This document shows, one piece after another, positions 1 through 13,050 of a DNA stretch of 64,000 nucleotides. The DNA is from Vanilla planifolia. Lineage: Eukaryota > Streptophyta > Magnoliopsida > Asparagales > Orchidaceae. Position numbers and translations under genes: made by a program. The notes beneath the pieces were generated by a model. The model saw only the letters and a list, made by a program, of their open reading frames with translations. It made no database searches and was not told the DNA's origin. Where the stretch lies: positions 1,819,599 through 1,883,598 of the forward strand of contig JAIUJO010000072.1 of the NCBI GenBank assembly GCA_023846275.1, in the 5' to 3' direction. Each line of letters starts with the position of its first letter. Within the stretch, counting starts at the first letter, position 1.

Positions 1-3000
1 CATTATGATTAAATCAATACTACTTGAACATTAGCTAGTAGAATTCTCAAAAGTTCCATTGCTTCAAATGTAGTAATAACCACTATGATAGAAGGTAAAC
101 TTAAAACTTAAGTTTTCTTATAATAGGAATAGTTCTACCTAGGTCATCTCATGCAATAATACTAATTCCAACTTTCAAGTCATCATGCATAGTTGTATTG
201 TAGTGAAATTTAGACCAATCAGTTGGAGGAGTCCAATGAGCGGTGACAAATATCTCATGAAGGCTATCGAAGCTCCAAATTGATGTGATTGGATGAGTTA
301 TAGCAAAAAATATCTATAATGTGAATGGTCCTTTGAAGTATAGTTGAATTCAATACTTTTTCTTCAGGTGCTTTTAAGTTGCTGTTATATAAAAGGTAGA
401 ATAAGGATAAAGCAGCACATTTGACTACTTGAGAAGTTGTAGCCACCTATGCACATTCACATATATCCAACTAAGTAGTTCAGAAATGGAAGTGATGTCC
501 CTTCAGTTAATCCAACCAAGCATGAGGCAATCATTTATGAAGCTAATGGACTATAGTTCTTTTGTATTATGACATTCCCACAAACAAATGTTGCACATCT
601 TAATTAGTAGTACAACCTCAAGGACAAGGTTTAGATGACTCAATCCCTCTTGTGTGAAACTAGGTGTGAGTAAGAAGTAGCTTTAATGTTAATCTCCCTA
701 GGATAATTTTTACTCAAGGTTGCACTTGCACTTTCCAAATCCATATGACCTCCTTCCTTAATGGATTATGGCTCGAATACATGTTGCTATATATAATTTT
801 TCTGTCCAACATTGCGTCCTCACTTAATTTGAAGGACAACACATCCATTTCATTTAATTTATCCTAAGTTGAATGTAGAATCTAAAATATCAAATCAAGT
901 ATAAGTAAATTATGAATCTTTTTGTGACCCTAAGCTTCTTAACTAACTTTAGCATATATGTCATACACTCCACATCAATATTAAGATAGGTTGCCATAGT
1001 AAAATATTAAGGATCGCCAGCCAATTATCCAACAAAAAGAAATTTGAATTAGTCACAATAATCCACCAAACCATATTGCTGGTGGTCTAGTTGACTAGAA
1101 TATAGGGTAACTAACATGTATGAGATGCACTGTAAGGGAAATGATAAGTATTATTTTTCATAAAACATTTGACCAAAAGGACTAAACTAATAAATAACCT
1201 TCCTAAGTAATATCTCTCCTACAGAGTATGCAACAATCACTAACTACTAGGTTAACAATTTATGAACTTTGAGTGCTATATAGTCCCTAGGGAGAGTTAT
1301 CATTTCCTAATACGCTTAGTGTATTTTGCTATCATCATTCAAACTGTTCCACAAGTAAAGACAATAATTTCTACAACTCTATAAGAATGTCACTTGGAAT
1401 TAATGTGTGGACTAAGTAATTAGTAAGAATAGCAAATAACATCACTTAATCATAACAATATGGCGCACCATTCATAATAACCACATCATCCATCTTGGCA
1501 CAATTTTGAACATCACTAATAATGAAAAGGAAGTCTTTTTTTAAAGTTTTGTTGTTACAATTGGTATGCTTGAATGTTTTAATTTAGCTGCTTAAGACAT
1601 GTAGTTTTCTTATAATCATCTTCTTACTCTTGTACATCAGCCCCTTCCTAAATGACACTCTATATTTGTTTAGATTCATAACCTGACTCTAGTGATGCAT
1701 ATATTACTCCATAATATCCCTAATGTTCTTCATTATAGTGCATGTTGCATCCGCATAAATCTTGATATCATCAGCATATAAGAGTTGAGTAACCACAAGG
1801 AAAGATGGACCAATCCTAAGCCAAATTAAGGTAATATGATAAAGTTAACACTATATATGCCATGAGAGATGCTTAGAGTAGGGAATCACCATTTAAACAT
1901 AATCTCAAATCTTGATGCACATCTTAATCCATTCACACCAAATAGTAAGGAATCATAAATGCTCTATCATATCCAACACAAATTTCCAATTTATCATGTC
2001 ATAAGGTTGGTCTATATCTCATTTTAGCACCATCGCACATTCTTTGCAAGTAGATAGATGTAAATGGGTAGCCACTTCCTAGTTTAAAAAATTTTTATCA
2101 TATATAACATGGCCTATCACAAAAGTAGCTTGCTCTCTAACAATGATCTCAAGAAGCACCGCCTTCAATCTTGCCAAAAACTATTGTATCACTATTTTGC
2201 ACATCACATAATAAAGGTTAATAGCCTGAATTACTTGGGTTTGGATGATCCTTGAACTTTATGGATGAGCATTATTATTGTGTCTTTCGAATATTGTGCC
2301 CTGAAGTTATCTTTAAAGAGTTATTTCAATATGTAAAAAGGTCCATCTGTGTGATCATCTAATAACTATGTAATACAATAGTAAAGATGCCTTTCATATG
2401 ATGGGATTTATTTCTTTTGACAGACATAACAATAGATCATATCTCATCATCATCGATTGGAGCCATAAGCATAGTTGTTTATTCAACATTAACTATTCTC
2501 AAATGTAGCAAGAGTAGAGAACGCCCATACTACACATGGCTAGATGACCTCTTGTGAATAGCTACATAAGAATGTATTTAATCTCTATTTTGGAGGTCAC
2601 CAATTCCTAAACATCATTTTTTAAGTAGTTCGATTTTCTTGGTCCTGGAAGTAGAGATAGAAACAACCTAGAAGAAATGCAGGTTCTAGTCCACAAGGTG
2701 GCTCAGTTAAAATTGGCATGTTAGCACCACCATGCTACTTCTAAGGCCATGTGGTATGACAACAAGAAATACACTATGCCAAATCATCATGTTCTAGCTC
2801 AATTGAGCAGCTAAAAAATTCTTTAACTTGATATTGCTAAATTTCTTTTCCAAATGGTAAGACTTGTTACGAATGTCAGCTTATTATATTAAACTACATT
2901 TCTTCAATGTTGACAAAGCTCTACTAAATTTAATGAAAAAACTATTCATTATATTTCCTCTAATAGCCCTTTTCTAGAATTCATTCACTACATTAATTGA

Positions 3001-5814
3001 TTTTGGAAAAGATAACCAAATGTTTTTGAAAATGGTTCTTGATTTGGTTTTTTGCAATAATGTGTTTCTAAATTGTACGTATCGTACGCAGTGGTCCAAG
3101 CAAAAGAGAAGGAGGAATGTAATAGTGTTGCTTGGAATGGTTCTCATATAATGAACATTCATAAAAGCTATATCTAATCTTTCATAGATAGAAGAATTAC
3201 ACTCTTTGTTCTAACACAAACAAACAAACTTCTAATAAAACCCAAGTTTGTCAGATCAAAATCATGAATAAAATTATAAAATTCATAATGAACCAAAAGT
3301 AGGGAGTTTCCTTGTTTATTTGCTGCAGCTTTCTCTATTTATAGTATCTCCAAAACTTCTTCTTAGAATATATCTTAAAAAATTACACATCCTCTTTTTT
3401 GCCAATTTGAGTCCTTATGGTACAAAAATTAGGAAAATTTAGAATCCTATTAATGTCCATATCTTGAAAAAACTTAATGCAATTTTTTCCCACCTCGTAG
3501 TTATAGCCATACTTGAGCCAAGCTTCAACCTTATCCAATAAGATCGTCACCATGTAGGTACCTGAGAACCTCATGTTTCTATAACTATTGAGCTTCACGT
3601 GATCTACAGCAAAATAGTAATGAGGGTAATAATGTAAGAGCCTTCTTTACTTCTATCTCCCCCAACCATAGCAATTCATGACAAAGTGAAGCCTTGAATT
3701 ACACCAAGTATAGTTTTTAAATACATCTATTAATACCACAACCATTTGCATTTCCTCAAAAAGGTTAGGAAATAAGAAGTTGCCCTAAAGAATCTCCTCA
3801 CTTTATTCATTTTTAATTCCATTATAAACTCCACATTCATTCCATGGGGCATCAACCCATTTCTTGGGCTTTAGACAGTGTCTCAATAGTGAATGAATTC
3901 GGAATACTTGAGACCTCCACCTTCTTACGCAAAATCTACACCTAAATCTATGAAGAGTCACTCGATCCATCAACCACATCCTTGCTCCTTGATGAACAAT
4001 GCTTTTCATTTGCATTAATGTCACCTGCCTCTTATGCTTTCTATTTCAATACTCCCTCTCTCTTGGATGAACCCCCTCTATTCCCATCATTCTTAGATCT
4101 AGATCTAGATTTGCACGTATGCATAACTTATGTCATATGCTCACACTTGTATTGCTTACTAATTTTTAGTGTACTTATAACTTTTCTATTTTATTTCCTA
4201 TTATGTTATGTTGCTATAACCTTCCTCGACTATACAACTATCAAAGGTCAAAAACTTGATTACATATCATCATCACCTACTGTCTCCACTTGCATCACAC
4301 TTGTCCCTCATTCTTGTCTTAAACAAGTCTTACCTCAATAGGACATGGACTCTCTACTATAGCAACATTATGGATCGTCTCACAAAATTTACACATCTCA
4401 GATATATGTCGCACTTAGCACAAGTGGAGTAGACAAATGGAAGTTCCCATATTCGAACCTCTAAAACGATTGGCCCAATGGTTCATTCAATAACATACCC
4501 ACTCTATGTTGCTTAGATAAGTAAATTCATACACTCACTCTTGTAAAGAATAACCTTTTCATGTCAGTTATCCAACCATTAATCTAAAGAGGCTTACCCT
4601 TAGCCCTAAGAATCACAAAATCTTCTTTGTGACCCAATACACAAGAGGGAGTGCTAAAAATGAGCACATACTAAGGTGCACACAATTGCTAAAGACATGA
4701 CCTAAATCTAGGTTTCTACATATCTAATCTTAAGGGATGGTTTGTAATCTACTATGGACATTCCAACCACACTAAGTCTTTATTAGTTGTTGATTGAAAG
4801 TGTAAATAAAATTATCTAGCAGATAAGTCTATATCCCAAAATCAAGTAAAATGCACTAATCTGTGTTGGGGAACTCTAGCAGTACATTGAAAGGATAAAT
4901 GATTATCGTACACCATACCAAAAAGATCATACTAGTGATAAAAAGGCTATATGATCACAAACATCTTTGGAAAGGTGAAATTCATCATTTATAATGAAGG
5001 AGGTATCATTTGATGCTATCAACTTCATATCTACTTTTTGTTGTCACTCCATTTTATTTCAAGAGCAACAAGTAATGGAGATGTCATTGCCATTGTTGAC
5101 TCTCTCCCCTAATAGAGCATCCTTAAAACTCACCTTAACAAAATTACATGCTAGTTGGCTAATATTTAAGTAATTTTCCTTCATTGTCGCTTTGACATTA
5201 CCACAAACACTTTAGGTGCACCTTCATAAATCTACTACTTTAGCATTATTAGGATGCCTAACTTTCTCTTTTGATATAATACATAATTTAGTAAGCTCAT
5301 TAAACTTTATCTCAGTATATAGTGTGTTCAACTCATCCATATTCTCCATTATCTCTATTACCCTATTGAAATTTATAAATGATTCATCTACATCATCCTC
5401 AATGAATTCACTTCACAACATGAGTTCATCTGTCTCAGTACATCTAGTGATGTATCAATAGCATTTTTGATATTCCTTTGAATACTACCACTATAATATG
5501 TTAGGAAACTAATCACAAGAACATTGCTAGGATCCCTAGAATTGTCACTTACCAAGATTAGAGCTTCTGTTTCTATCTCTTATGCTCGGGAAGATTGAAC
5601 CATGCTCTTATTTTTTTGTTACCTTTTTGGACTTTGAGCACACCATTAGTCACATCAGCAAATAAACTACTTAAAGTAAAGTTTATAAAAGGTTCATTTC
5701 AATGTTTTCCTATAATACAAAACATGGCCATAAAATAAGCATCATAATAATTTCCTTTACCTATAACTTTGGTCACCTGCATGTCTAATTAACTAAATTT
5801 TGTCTGTCTACACC
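1..5814 (-). mobile_element. L1-type plant LINE, copy A (decayed; 3' end lies beyond the window start)
   Basis: A non-LTR retrotransposon read on the - strand. From 5' to 3' I see an ORF1 region at about 5,560-4,330 (DUF4283-like, related to that of copy G), the end of the ORF1/linker region at 3,598-3,383, and reverse transcriptase from about 2,260 to 1,500. The RT has a well-kept catalytic box (translated LLYADDIKIY, YADD codons at 1,767-1,778). An RNase H-like start follows at about 240-100 (WTPPTDWSKFHYNTTMHDDL). RT followed by RNase H is typical of plant L1 elements. The apurinic endonuclease region is much shorter than in copies B and H. Many stops and frame changes are present, so it is dead. 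The 5' end runs straight into 18S rRNA-like DNA. Nearly every 100-bp stretch can be matched by eye to copies B, C, G or H. Confidence 0.82.
1500..2260 (-). pseudogene. Reverse transcriptase core of LINE A
   Basis: The N-terminal RT motif (family consensus RPISLCNVIYKIISK) appears near 2,240-2,180 as INLYYVMCKIVIQ, followed by ARLKAVLLEIIVREQATF, close to the family's RLKxVLPxIIxxEQxAF block. The YADD box sits about 450 bases downstream, the normal distance. The catalytic aspartates of YADD are still encoded, but the frame is broken elsewhere. In a working element this domain copies the LINE RNA into DNA at a nicked chromosomal target. Confidence 0.8.
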
Positions 5815-6053
5815 TCCATCCTCCTACAATTCCATCTAACAACAAATGTTTTGGGTTTTAAGATGTGTATAGTTGCAAGGCTAAAATCTTAAAGGAATTG
5901 ACAAAAGGGAACCATTAGATGTGTAGCCTATAGCATAATTTCACTTAATATAGTGATGCTTACCATGTCCAAACATAGTATAGTATGATAGATTGAGAGT
6001 TCTTTCTTGATTTTATCGGTATGATGCATGGACATTCTTAGCTTGTGAAGTTC
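5815..6053 (+). pseudogene. 18S rRNA fragment (3' side of the LINE site), decayed
   Basis: This stretch follows plant 18S rRNA from about ACTCCGCTGGCACC through TTTGGGTTCC, GTCGCAAGGCTGAAAC and TTAAAGGAATTGACGG to TTTCTTGATTCTATGGG and GGCCGTTCTTAG. Visible matches include agttgcaaggctaaaatc, ttaaaggaattgac and gagttctttcttgatttta. Most differences are C-to-T or G-to-A. It begins where LINE A ends and stops near 6,053, where the sequence changes to something that is not 18S. I read it as what remains of an 18S gene from a neighbouring rDNA unit. Confidence 0.85.
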
Positions 6054-7302
6054 TTTAATACGGAATCACCTTATACATGTGTCAGTATCCTTTCAATGCT
6101 AAAATTTCGAAAAAAAAGTCATACTTAGGGAGCTCCAACACTACATGCATTGGATGTAGTAGGAAGCATGCATACTGGCTACTATGAGCACTAAAAGTTT
6201 ATTACTAGTGCCGAATCATTCGTTGTACCCTATCGTGCATGTTGCAAAGATCATGGTGCACTATGGCACAATTTGCATGTGATAGTGCACTATGCCTGCA
6301 CACAATAGTCGGTTTAGACATGCCATGTGGAATCTTGTGCAATCTTGTATTTTACTGGTACATGGATAAGGTGATGCCCTTTTGAGAGACATGTTGTTAT
6401 CCATTTTTTAAGTGTCACTTTTTAGCCTCTATGTAGGGAATTGTTAGCTTTAATTTTGCTCGTGTTGTAATGAAAGCTCAACATGGTGTAGAATTGAAAC
6501 TTTGTTAAGGAATTAACATGGTGTTTTTTAGTGGTTGTTTAAGGATTGAGTGCATAGTTTTCTTGTTTTCTTGTTTTCTTGTCATGGATCTTGAACAAAA
6601 TACTTCATAGTTGTATGAGCAATGTCAGCGTCTTCACTTTTAAAGGTACAATAATGTTTAGCCATTTTAGGGGCTGTTTGATTAATGCAAAATATTATGG
6701 ATCATTTGTATGGTTGTGCCCAATTTTTTAGTCTTGCTACTTCTCATGCGATGGAGGTGCTAACGAAGGCCTTCATCTTTTATCAGACCCTGCGTGCTTC
6801 TTTTCGTATATCTTTGAAGCTATTTGAGCTAATAGGATCTGATTGTCTTGAGAACGCTTTTGCACAAAAGATGTTTTTTTATAGTGTTGCTTCATATGGT
6901 TTTGTTACCTCTTGATAAAGGCTTTTTCATGTAATTGAAATTTCACTAGGAGGATGTTCATATGTTGCATGCTTTTTTGTTATATGGGTAGGTTATTAGA
7001 TTATTACATTAACACATTGGTTCTCTTGTGTTAGAACTATTGGTACTCTGTAATGTTATTGAACATGTGATCAAACCTGCTCTTGTGTTGCCATGGTCCA
7101 TGAAATCACTCGTTCTTGTCTCATTCTTCGTTATGGAGCGCTGTCATCAAAGATTGCTTTTGACAATAGACAATGTTTTCAAATTTGAGGGATGCCATCC
7201 CAACTTGTAAGCATTCACTCTTCTTTTGGGGAGTATCGCCGGTCATGACGAACATGTCAACAATGTCATGACGTGTTTCTTGTTGCTTTCACTTTGTATT
7301 GC
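6054..7302 (+). other. Probable rDNA spacer / external transcribed spacer remnant
   Basis: This lies immediately upstream of the 18S start and holds no recognisable gene. Its position suggests intergenic spacer plus 5' ETS. It contains short direct repeats, for example gtgcactatg at 6,256-6,265 and again at 6,285-6,294, and a cttgtttt run near 6,560-6,582. It is less A+T rich than the surrounding LINE DNA. I could not recognise a plant RNA polymerase I start motif. The spacer assignment rests on position only. Confidence 0.45.
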
Positions 7303-7544
7303 TACTTGGTTGATTTTGTTGGTAGTCATATGCTTGTCTCGTTGATTATGCCATGCATGTGTATGCATGAATAACTTTAGATCATGTAACTATGAATGGT
7401 TCATTAAACTAGTTATATTTTGTTTGGTGGTACAAGATACTCGAATAATCATAGTAATTCTAGAGCTAATATGTGCACCAACCGCAGGTTTTCAAAGGGA
7501 TGTATTTATTAGTTGTAAAGTTGATGCCACAATTTGGTTCAATA
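7303..7544 (+). pseudogene. 18S rRNA 5' end, decayed
   Basis: This is the true start of the small-subunit rRNA gene. The family start tACCTGGTTGATCCTGCCAG appears as tacttggttgattttgttgg, followed by gtagtcatatgcttgtctcg, gccatgcatgtgt, ggttcattaaa, agtaattctagagctaata and gtatttattag. These cover roughly the first 230 nt in order. The copy is then interrupted by an LTR-like insertion, and the gene resumes at about 9,250. The changes are mostly transitions from C or G. The copy cannot give a functional rRNA. Confidence 0.92.
7540..7544 (+). repeat. Target-site duplication, left (CAATA)
   Basis: Five bases next to the TG end of the insertion. The partner at 9,250-9,254 reads CAACA. The single difference is the C/T transition that is common throughout this region. 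Confidence 0.55.
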
Positions 7545-9249
7545 TGAGAGGGTTGAATTTCTTAGAATAAAAATTGTGGTTTCTTGAAAATATAATAATT
7601 TTTTTAATAATAAAGATTTGAAAAATCATGAAACTGAATGGTACAAAAGTTTAAAAGTGCACACAAGTAACTTTTAAGTGGAAACTTAAAATCAAGCTTA
7701 CGTGAAAACCTTATAGAAACTAGGTTAAAGAAGAAACTATAGAAACCTTTTTTCAAAAGATGGATAGACTAAACTCTCACAACGAGAAAACAAAAATAGG
7801 TTAAAGTGGTTTGAAAATAAAATAAAATTGGCAAAAAGATGAAAGAAAAGTGATGATAAAAATTCATGCGAACTAATTCCTATGCTAGACAAATACTTTA
7901 TAAGATAATGTTTTTTAATTTAATTAGTTAGAAAGCATCAAAATGATAAGTTAACTAATTTGACGAAGAATAAGGAATTCAAATTTTGATGAAGGAGGTA
8001 GGATAAGCAGGCATAAGCACTATCTACAAATTATTTGAAGGTCATGACTAAACAATTCTTTAATAGAATATTTGTAAAAGTTTCATTAATCAAATTTGTT
8101 CAAGAATTTACCTATTTATTAGAATTTTGAAACACCTAAAAGCTTACGAAACACCCAAATTTGCTGATATAGTTGAAGACATTCATATATTAAATCATAA
8201 AATTGATATTTAAATTGAATATTTTAACTACTCAAAATAATATAAAAAGAGTTATTGCACTAGTGCCAAATGATCAGAAGCATCTAAGACCATTCAATAA
8301 TAAAACTGCATGATTAGATAGGTGTTACTTAACTTAAGAATTTGAAAAATATAAAATTGATTTCGGACGTTAGATCTAAATCGAGGGATGATAGTAGGAT
8401 TTAGCTTTATGAGATGATAAAGTTCAGACTGATTGATAATGAAATTGTGTGATCAAAGGATTGATTGAACTTCTGTTTTTTAGAAACCATATAAGGCGGC
8501 AACTATCTTATCTCAAAATTCACTATTGAATGGATCACATCAATCCCATAATTCAATAGTTAGCTCTTCCAAAGAACTTTTTATTTTAGTCGTATATGGT
8601 ATATTTTCAATGTTGTTTTCTCCTTTTAATAATGTTATGCATTATAGGGTTAGAATGATTTTGGGGTTGGCTACCTTCTGGTTCATTTGGGAATTTGTTA
8701 CTTGTCCACAACTAGTAACATATTATGAAATAAAATGGTCATTTGGAGAGTAATGTCTCATTCTAAATTTATACCATCGAGTTCAGAAGTGATGCCTCAC
8801 ATGATTCCTATCACAAATGGAAAATGGGTTTTGATTGTTAAGGACTGGTTTAACGGACTTAGAATTAACTTTTTAGAAATTATATTTAAATTAATTATTA
8901 CTCAAACAAACCTTTGAGAATAATGAACAAATAATTATCATGACTACATCAAGAATATTGAAATTGAAATTAAAGTTTTTGTACCTTGAAGAAATACTTT
9001 CAATCAGTATTAACTTTTGAAAAATATAATAAAAATATTTAAAAGTAAGGTAAATATATGTCTCTTGGTGATGTACCAGTCCAACCCAGAGGATCTTTAT
9101 GGAATCTGACATTTGGACCTCTTCATTAATTTCTCCCACAAACATATATTTATTTATTTAGAATCTAAATATTTACTAACCCAAATACATTATAAATATT
9201 AATGTTCTGTTATCATCAAATAAAGAACCATGACTTTGGGTCAATACCA
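7545..9249 (-). mobile_element. Solo LTR-like insertion inside 18S (fossil)
   Basis: A segment of about 1.7 kb interrupts the 18S gene. On the + strand it starts tgagagggttgaattt and ends with CA, and it is flanked by a near-perfect 5-bp duplication. Read on the - strand it begins TGGTATTGACCC and ends AAATTCAACCCTCTCA, an end style often seen in plant LTR retrotransposons. I see no internal protein domain, so a solo LTR is the simplest reading. The superfamily is undecided. It is old and heavily mutated. Confidence 0.55.
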
Positions 9250-10070
9250 CAACATATGTGAACTTTCACCTGGTACCTTGATTCATAATAACTCTTCAAA
9301 TCACACGACATCTATGTCGATGATACGTCCTTCGAATTTCTACATTATATATGTTTGATAGTAAGATAGGGCTTACCATGGTAGTCATGGGTGATGGAGA
9401 ATAAGGGTTCAATTCTTGAGATGGAAATTATGGAATAGCTACAGCTTCAAAGTAAGTTAACAGGCATGTAGATTACCCAATCCAATCGTGGAGATGTAGT
9501 GACAATATGTAAAAACACCTACTTCCATGAGTTTAGAAATTGGAATTAGTAAAATCTAAACCCCTTAATGATGATTCATTTAAGGCAACTTAGGTACTAG
9601 GAACCAAAATAATTCTAACTCTAATAGCTCATATTTAAATTATTAAAGTTAAAAGCTCATAATTGGAGCTTGTTTTTTTGGGGGATGGCCAAACTTTTTG
9701 TGTGCTCCACCCACCATTTGTCAATGATTTAGTCTACTTTTAGCTGGCTAAGCGTGCCCCTAGCATCATTACTTTGAATAAATTAGAGTGCTTAAAAAAG
9801 CCTCTAATTTAAACACATTACAATGGGATAACATCATAAGATTTTGATTTTTTTTGTTGGCCTTTAGGACCAATAATGATTAAAAGTGATATTCATAGCC
9901 ATCCAAATTACATAGAGTTAAAATTCTTTGATTTATGAAAGATGAAGCACTACAAAGGCATTTGTTGAGGATTTTTTCTTTAATCAAGAAATGATGGAAC
10001 TTTATATCATACTTTCCTTAAGAAGGTTCATATATAAAATAAGTAAAAAGATAGAGTTGAAGTGGTATGG
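9250..10070 (+). pseudogene. 18S rRNA middle portion, decayed
   Basis: The 18S gene continues after the insertion. Matches in order include gattcataataactc, taccatggtagtcatgggtg, ggagaataagggttcaattc, agattacccaatcc, ggtagtga-like gatgtagtgacaatat, attggaat, ccccttaatgatgat, gctcatatttaaattatt, agctcataattgga, attactttgaa, attagagtgct, gggataacatcata, gttggccttt and gatttatgaaagatgaa, ending with tttaatcaagaa and the ATACCGTCC-like block. It stops near 10,070, at the point where LINE sequence begins. The order is collinear with functional 18S. The family motif GATTTATGAAAGACGAA shows the usual C-to-T change. Confidence 0.9.
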
Positions 10071-13050
10071 GAAGGAGCATTCCCAAGTCTGAAAGGCAAA
10101 GATCAGAACCCTCAAACCTTTTGTACGTTACTAGGAATGAGAAGGAAGAATTTTTAATGTTAATCACCATAGGAAAATATTTTTTGATGCTACACTTGCA
10201 CTTTCTAAACCAACTTAACAACTTAGCTTGATGGATTTTGCCTCATATACATGTTGTATACAATCTTTGAGTCTAGCATCATATCCTCACACAATTTGAA
10301 GTATAACACATGTATTTCAGTCATTTTAACTTAAGGGGAATGTAGAATCTGAAATACTTAGACATGTATAACTTTTAAGTCTTTTTGTGATCCGACACAC
10401 CATACACCTTAACCAAGTAAAAAAAGGTCAAATGCTCCATCTCCATTTCAAGATAGGTTGGCCTAGTAATTGTAGAAAGAGTGCAAAGCTAATGACAAAA
10501 TAAAAGGGAAGTAGAGTTACTCATAGTAATTCACAAAATCATATTGATTGAATTCTATAGGGGTACAATATTATGTAACTTATATGTATGAGATGTATTG
10601 CATGGGCATATAAAAATTATTATTTATCATAAAGTACTTCAACTTGAAGAATTGAACAAAAAAATATTCTTTCTAAGAATTAACCCTCCTACAGTGTTCT
10701 GTAATCAATGCTGACTTCTAAGTCGACAAACTATGAACTCAGAGTCCTCTACACTCCTTAGGAAGTGTTACCATTTCCTTGTAGACATAGTGTATTGTCT
10801 TACTATCATTCGAAGTACTTCACAGATAACATTACAATAATTTCTCCATCATTGTAATACTATTGCCTAGAGTTAGTTATTGGGTTCTGTAATAAGTTGA
10901 AATAGTAGCTAACACTATGTTTATCATAATAATATCACTTATCATCGATAGTGACTTGATTATCCATCTTGATACACAAGTAATAATGAAATTGATGGCT
11001 TTGTTTTCTAAAGTTTTGCTACTACAATTGTTCTACATAGATGTTTCAATTGAATGGCTTCAATCTAATAATCATATTTTTACACTTATGTTCCATCCCC
11101 TTGTTAAATAACACTTTAGATTCGTTTAGATTCACCACTTGACATTAGTGATGCCAATATTACTTCGTAATATCTTAAGTGCTTCTTACTACAATTCAAA
11201 CTGTAAGTGTGTAAATCATGATGTCATTGATTAAAAAATGTGTGTAATCATAGGTGAAGAAGGGTTAATCAAAATTCCAATTTTGACAATAGATTAAGCT
11301 GGTACTGTATAGGCCATGAGAGATATGTAGATATAATAGTAAATAGGAATGGTAAATGTGGACATCCTTATATAAGAACCCATATGATTAAAAATAATCC
11401 CAAATGTCAGAACAGTAAAATATGTATCAATCCATTAAAAATAATGAGGGAACCACAAATGCTTAAGCATATCCAACACAAATTTCTAATAAGCATGGTC
11501 TATATCCAACTATAGTGTTATCAAAGCTTCTTTTGAAGTAGATAGCTACAAACAGGTAGCCATTTCTTGTGCAAAAAGGATGTTACTAGATAGGGCATGG
11601 CTTTGGAAAAGGTACTTACTCCCTTTTAATGATTTCAAGAAGTACACCTTAAGCCTAGCCACAAAACTCTTTGTCACTACTTTGTAAATCATGTTTAAAA
11701 GCCTTATGTGCCTACATTTCTACATTTGGTTGCTCCTTGAACTTTAAGAATTTGTATGAGTAGTGGGTACTCCTAATGTTTAGGCATAAAGCAATCTTTA
11801 GAGTTTTTCACTATTGTGTCAATGTCCACTATATGATCAGGACCATGCACAAGTTAGAACACGTGCCGTCCACACCAAGGGATTCATTTCTTTTAATCGA
11901 CATTATCACATATTTGATCTCAATTGCTCAAAGATTCCTTAACTTGAAGTCTTAGATTTGTAATTCCAATTGTCAAGGCATACTAACAATGTTACCAAGT
12001 TCTACTATACTCCATTTCATTAATGCTAAGAAAGCTGTGCTAAAGTAGTTGACAAATAATTCAATATGTTTCCTCTTATAATCTTTTTTTAAACTACAGT
12101 CACTTGATTAGTTGATTGGGGAAAGGATAACTGAATGTTTTCAAATTGGGTTCTTCTTCAACTTTTCCTATTAATGATTTTCTAAACTATATGAGTAATA
12201 GGCAATGGTTTGAGGCAATGTAAGGAAGATACATAATAATGGTTCTTGGGAAAGCTTGCATAGCATCAATATTCATGAAACCTTAGACCAATCCTTCCTA
12301 GATATTAGCATTCCCCTCTTTGCTATTATACTAAGTAAATTTATTTCCAATATAACCTAAGTTAGTTAGATCTAAATCATAAAAAGGTTGGAAAATTCAT
12401 AATGAGCCTTATCATTATCAAAGGTTTTTCCTTTTTTCTCTTCTCATGCAAGTAATGCATTGAAGTCACCTACAAAATGTAATGGTCCACCAAGCTTATT
12501 ATTATCTCTAATTTTATCCTAAACTAATTGTTGGATTATATAGTCTATTGACATATATATAGAACAACACTACCAAATGTCATTATAACCAAATCTCAAC
12601 TAGATAGTAAGGACCTATGAAGAGTGATCCATAATCTCAAGCTTGACCTACTTCTACCATAATACTATAATGCCTCTATATAGCCTATTCAAAGCTTGAG
12701 CAAAGTAATTCAAGTTTCTACTAAAAATATGATTCTCTTCATCATTATTAAAGGTCTACACATGAGTTTCCAATAGAGTAACTATGAATTCCATTACTAT
12801 GCACCCCTATCTATTCGAGATCTATATTTTACATACACAATAATTCCACAAAACCATATAGAGCAAAGATAATTCATGAAATTGATCACATAATTTGGAT
12901 AAATTAAACCTTCCCAAATTAAGTCTCTAAAATTAATAGTTAATAAAATAGTAACCCGACATAATATCCCCTCTATTAAAAAAACACATCATATAACCCA
13001 CCTTATCTTATTAGTAATCAAGTAGTTCATTAAAAAACATTCAATGCAAC
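10071..13050 (-). mobile_element. L1-type plant LINE, copy B (3' part)
   Basis: A LINE fragment on the - strand whose 3' end abuts 18S. It is collinear with copy A: the block at 10,541-10,640 matches A at about 1,081-1,170 and C at 21,541-21,650. The remains of the RT catalytic box are at about 11,221-11,235 (translated FLINDIMIY, so the YADD tyrosine and first aspartate region are degraded). The endonuclease region is at about 12,100-12,900 and matches H at 24,390-24,720. ORF1 is not attached here, but copy G at 18.2-20.1 kb supplies exactly the missing 5' part in the same orientation. B and G may therefore be one element split by about 5 kb of foreign DNA. Confidence 0.78.

Noticed and set aside
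6685-7210. Two + strand open frames upstream of 18S
   Set aside because: They lie in presumed rDNA spacer/ETS and show no protein family features.
8735-9145. Open frames within the LTR-like insertion
   Set aside because: No retroelement or host motif; they overlap on opposite strands in A+T-rich DNA.
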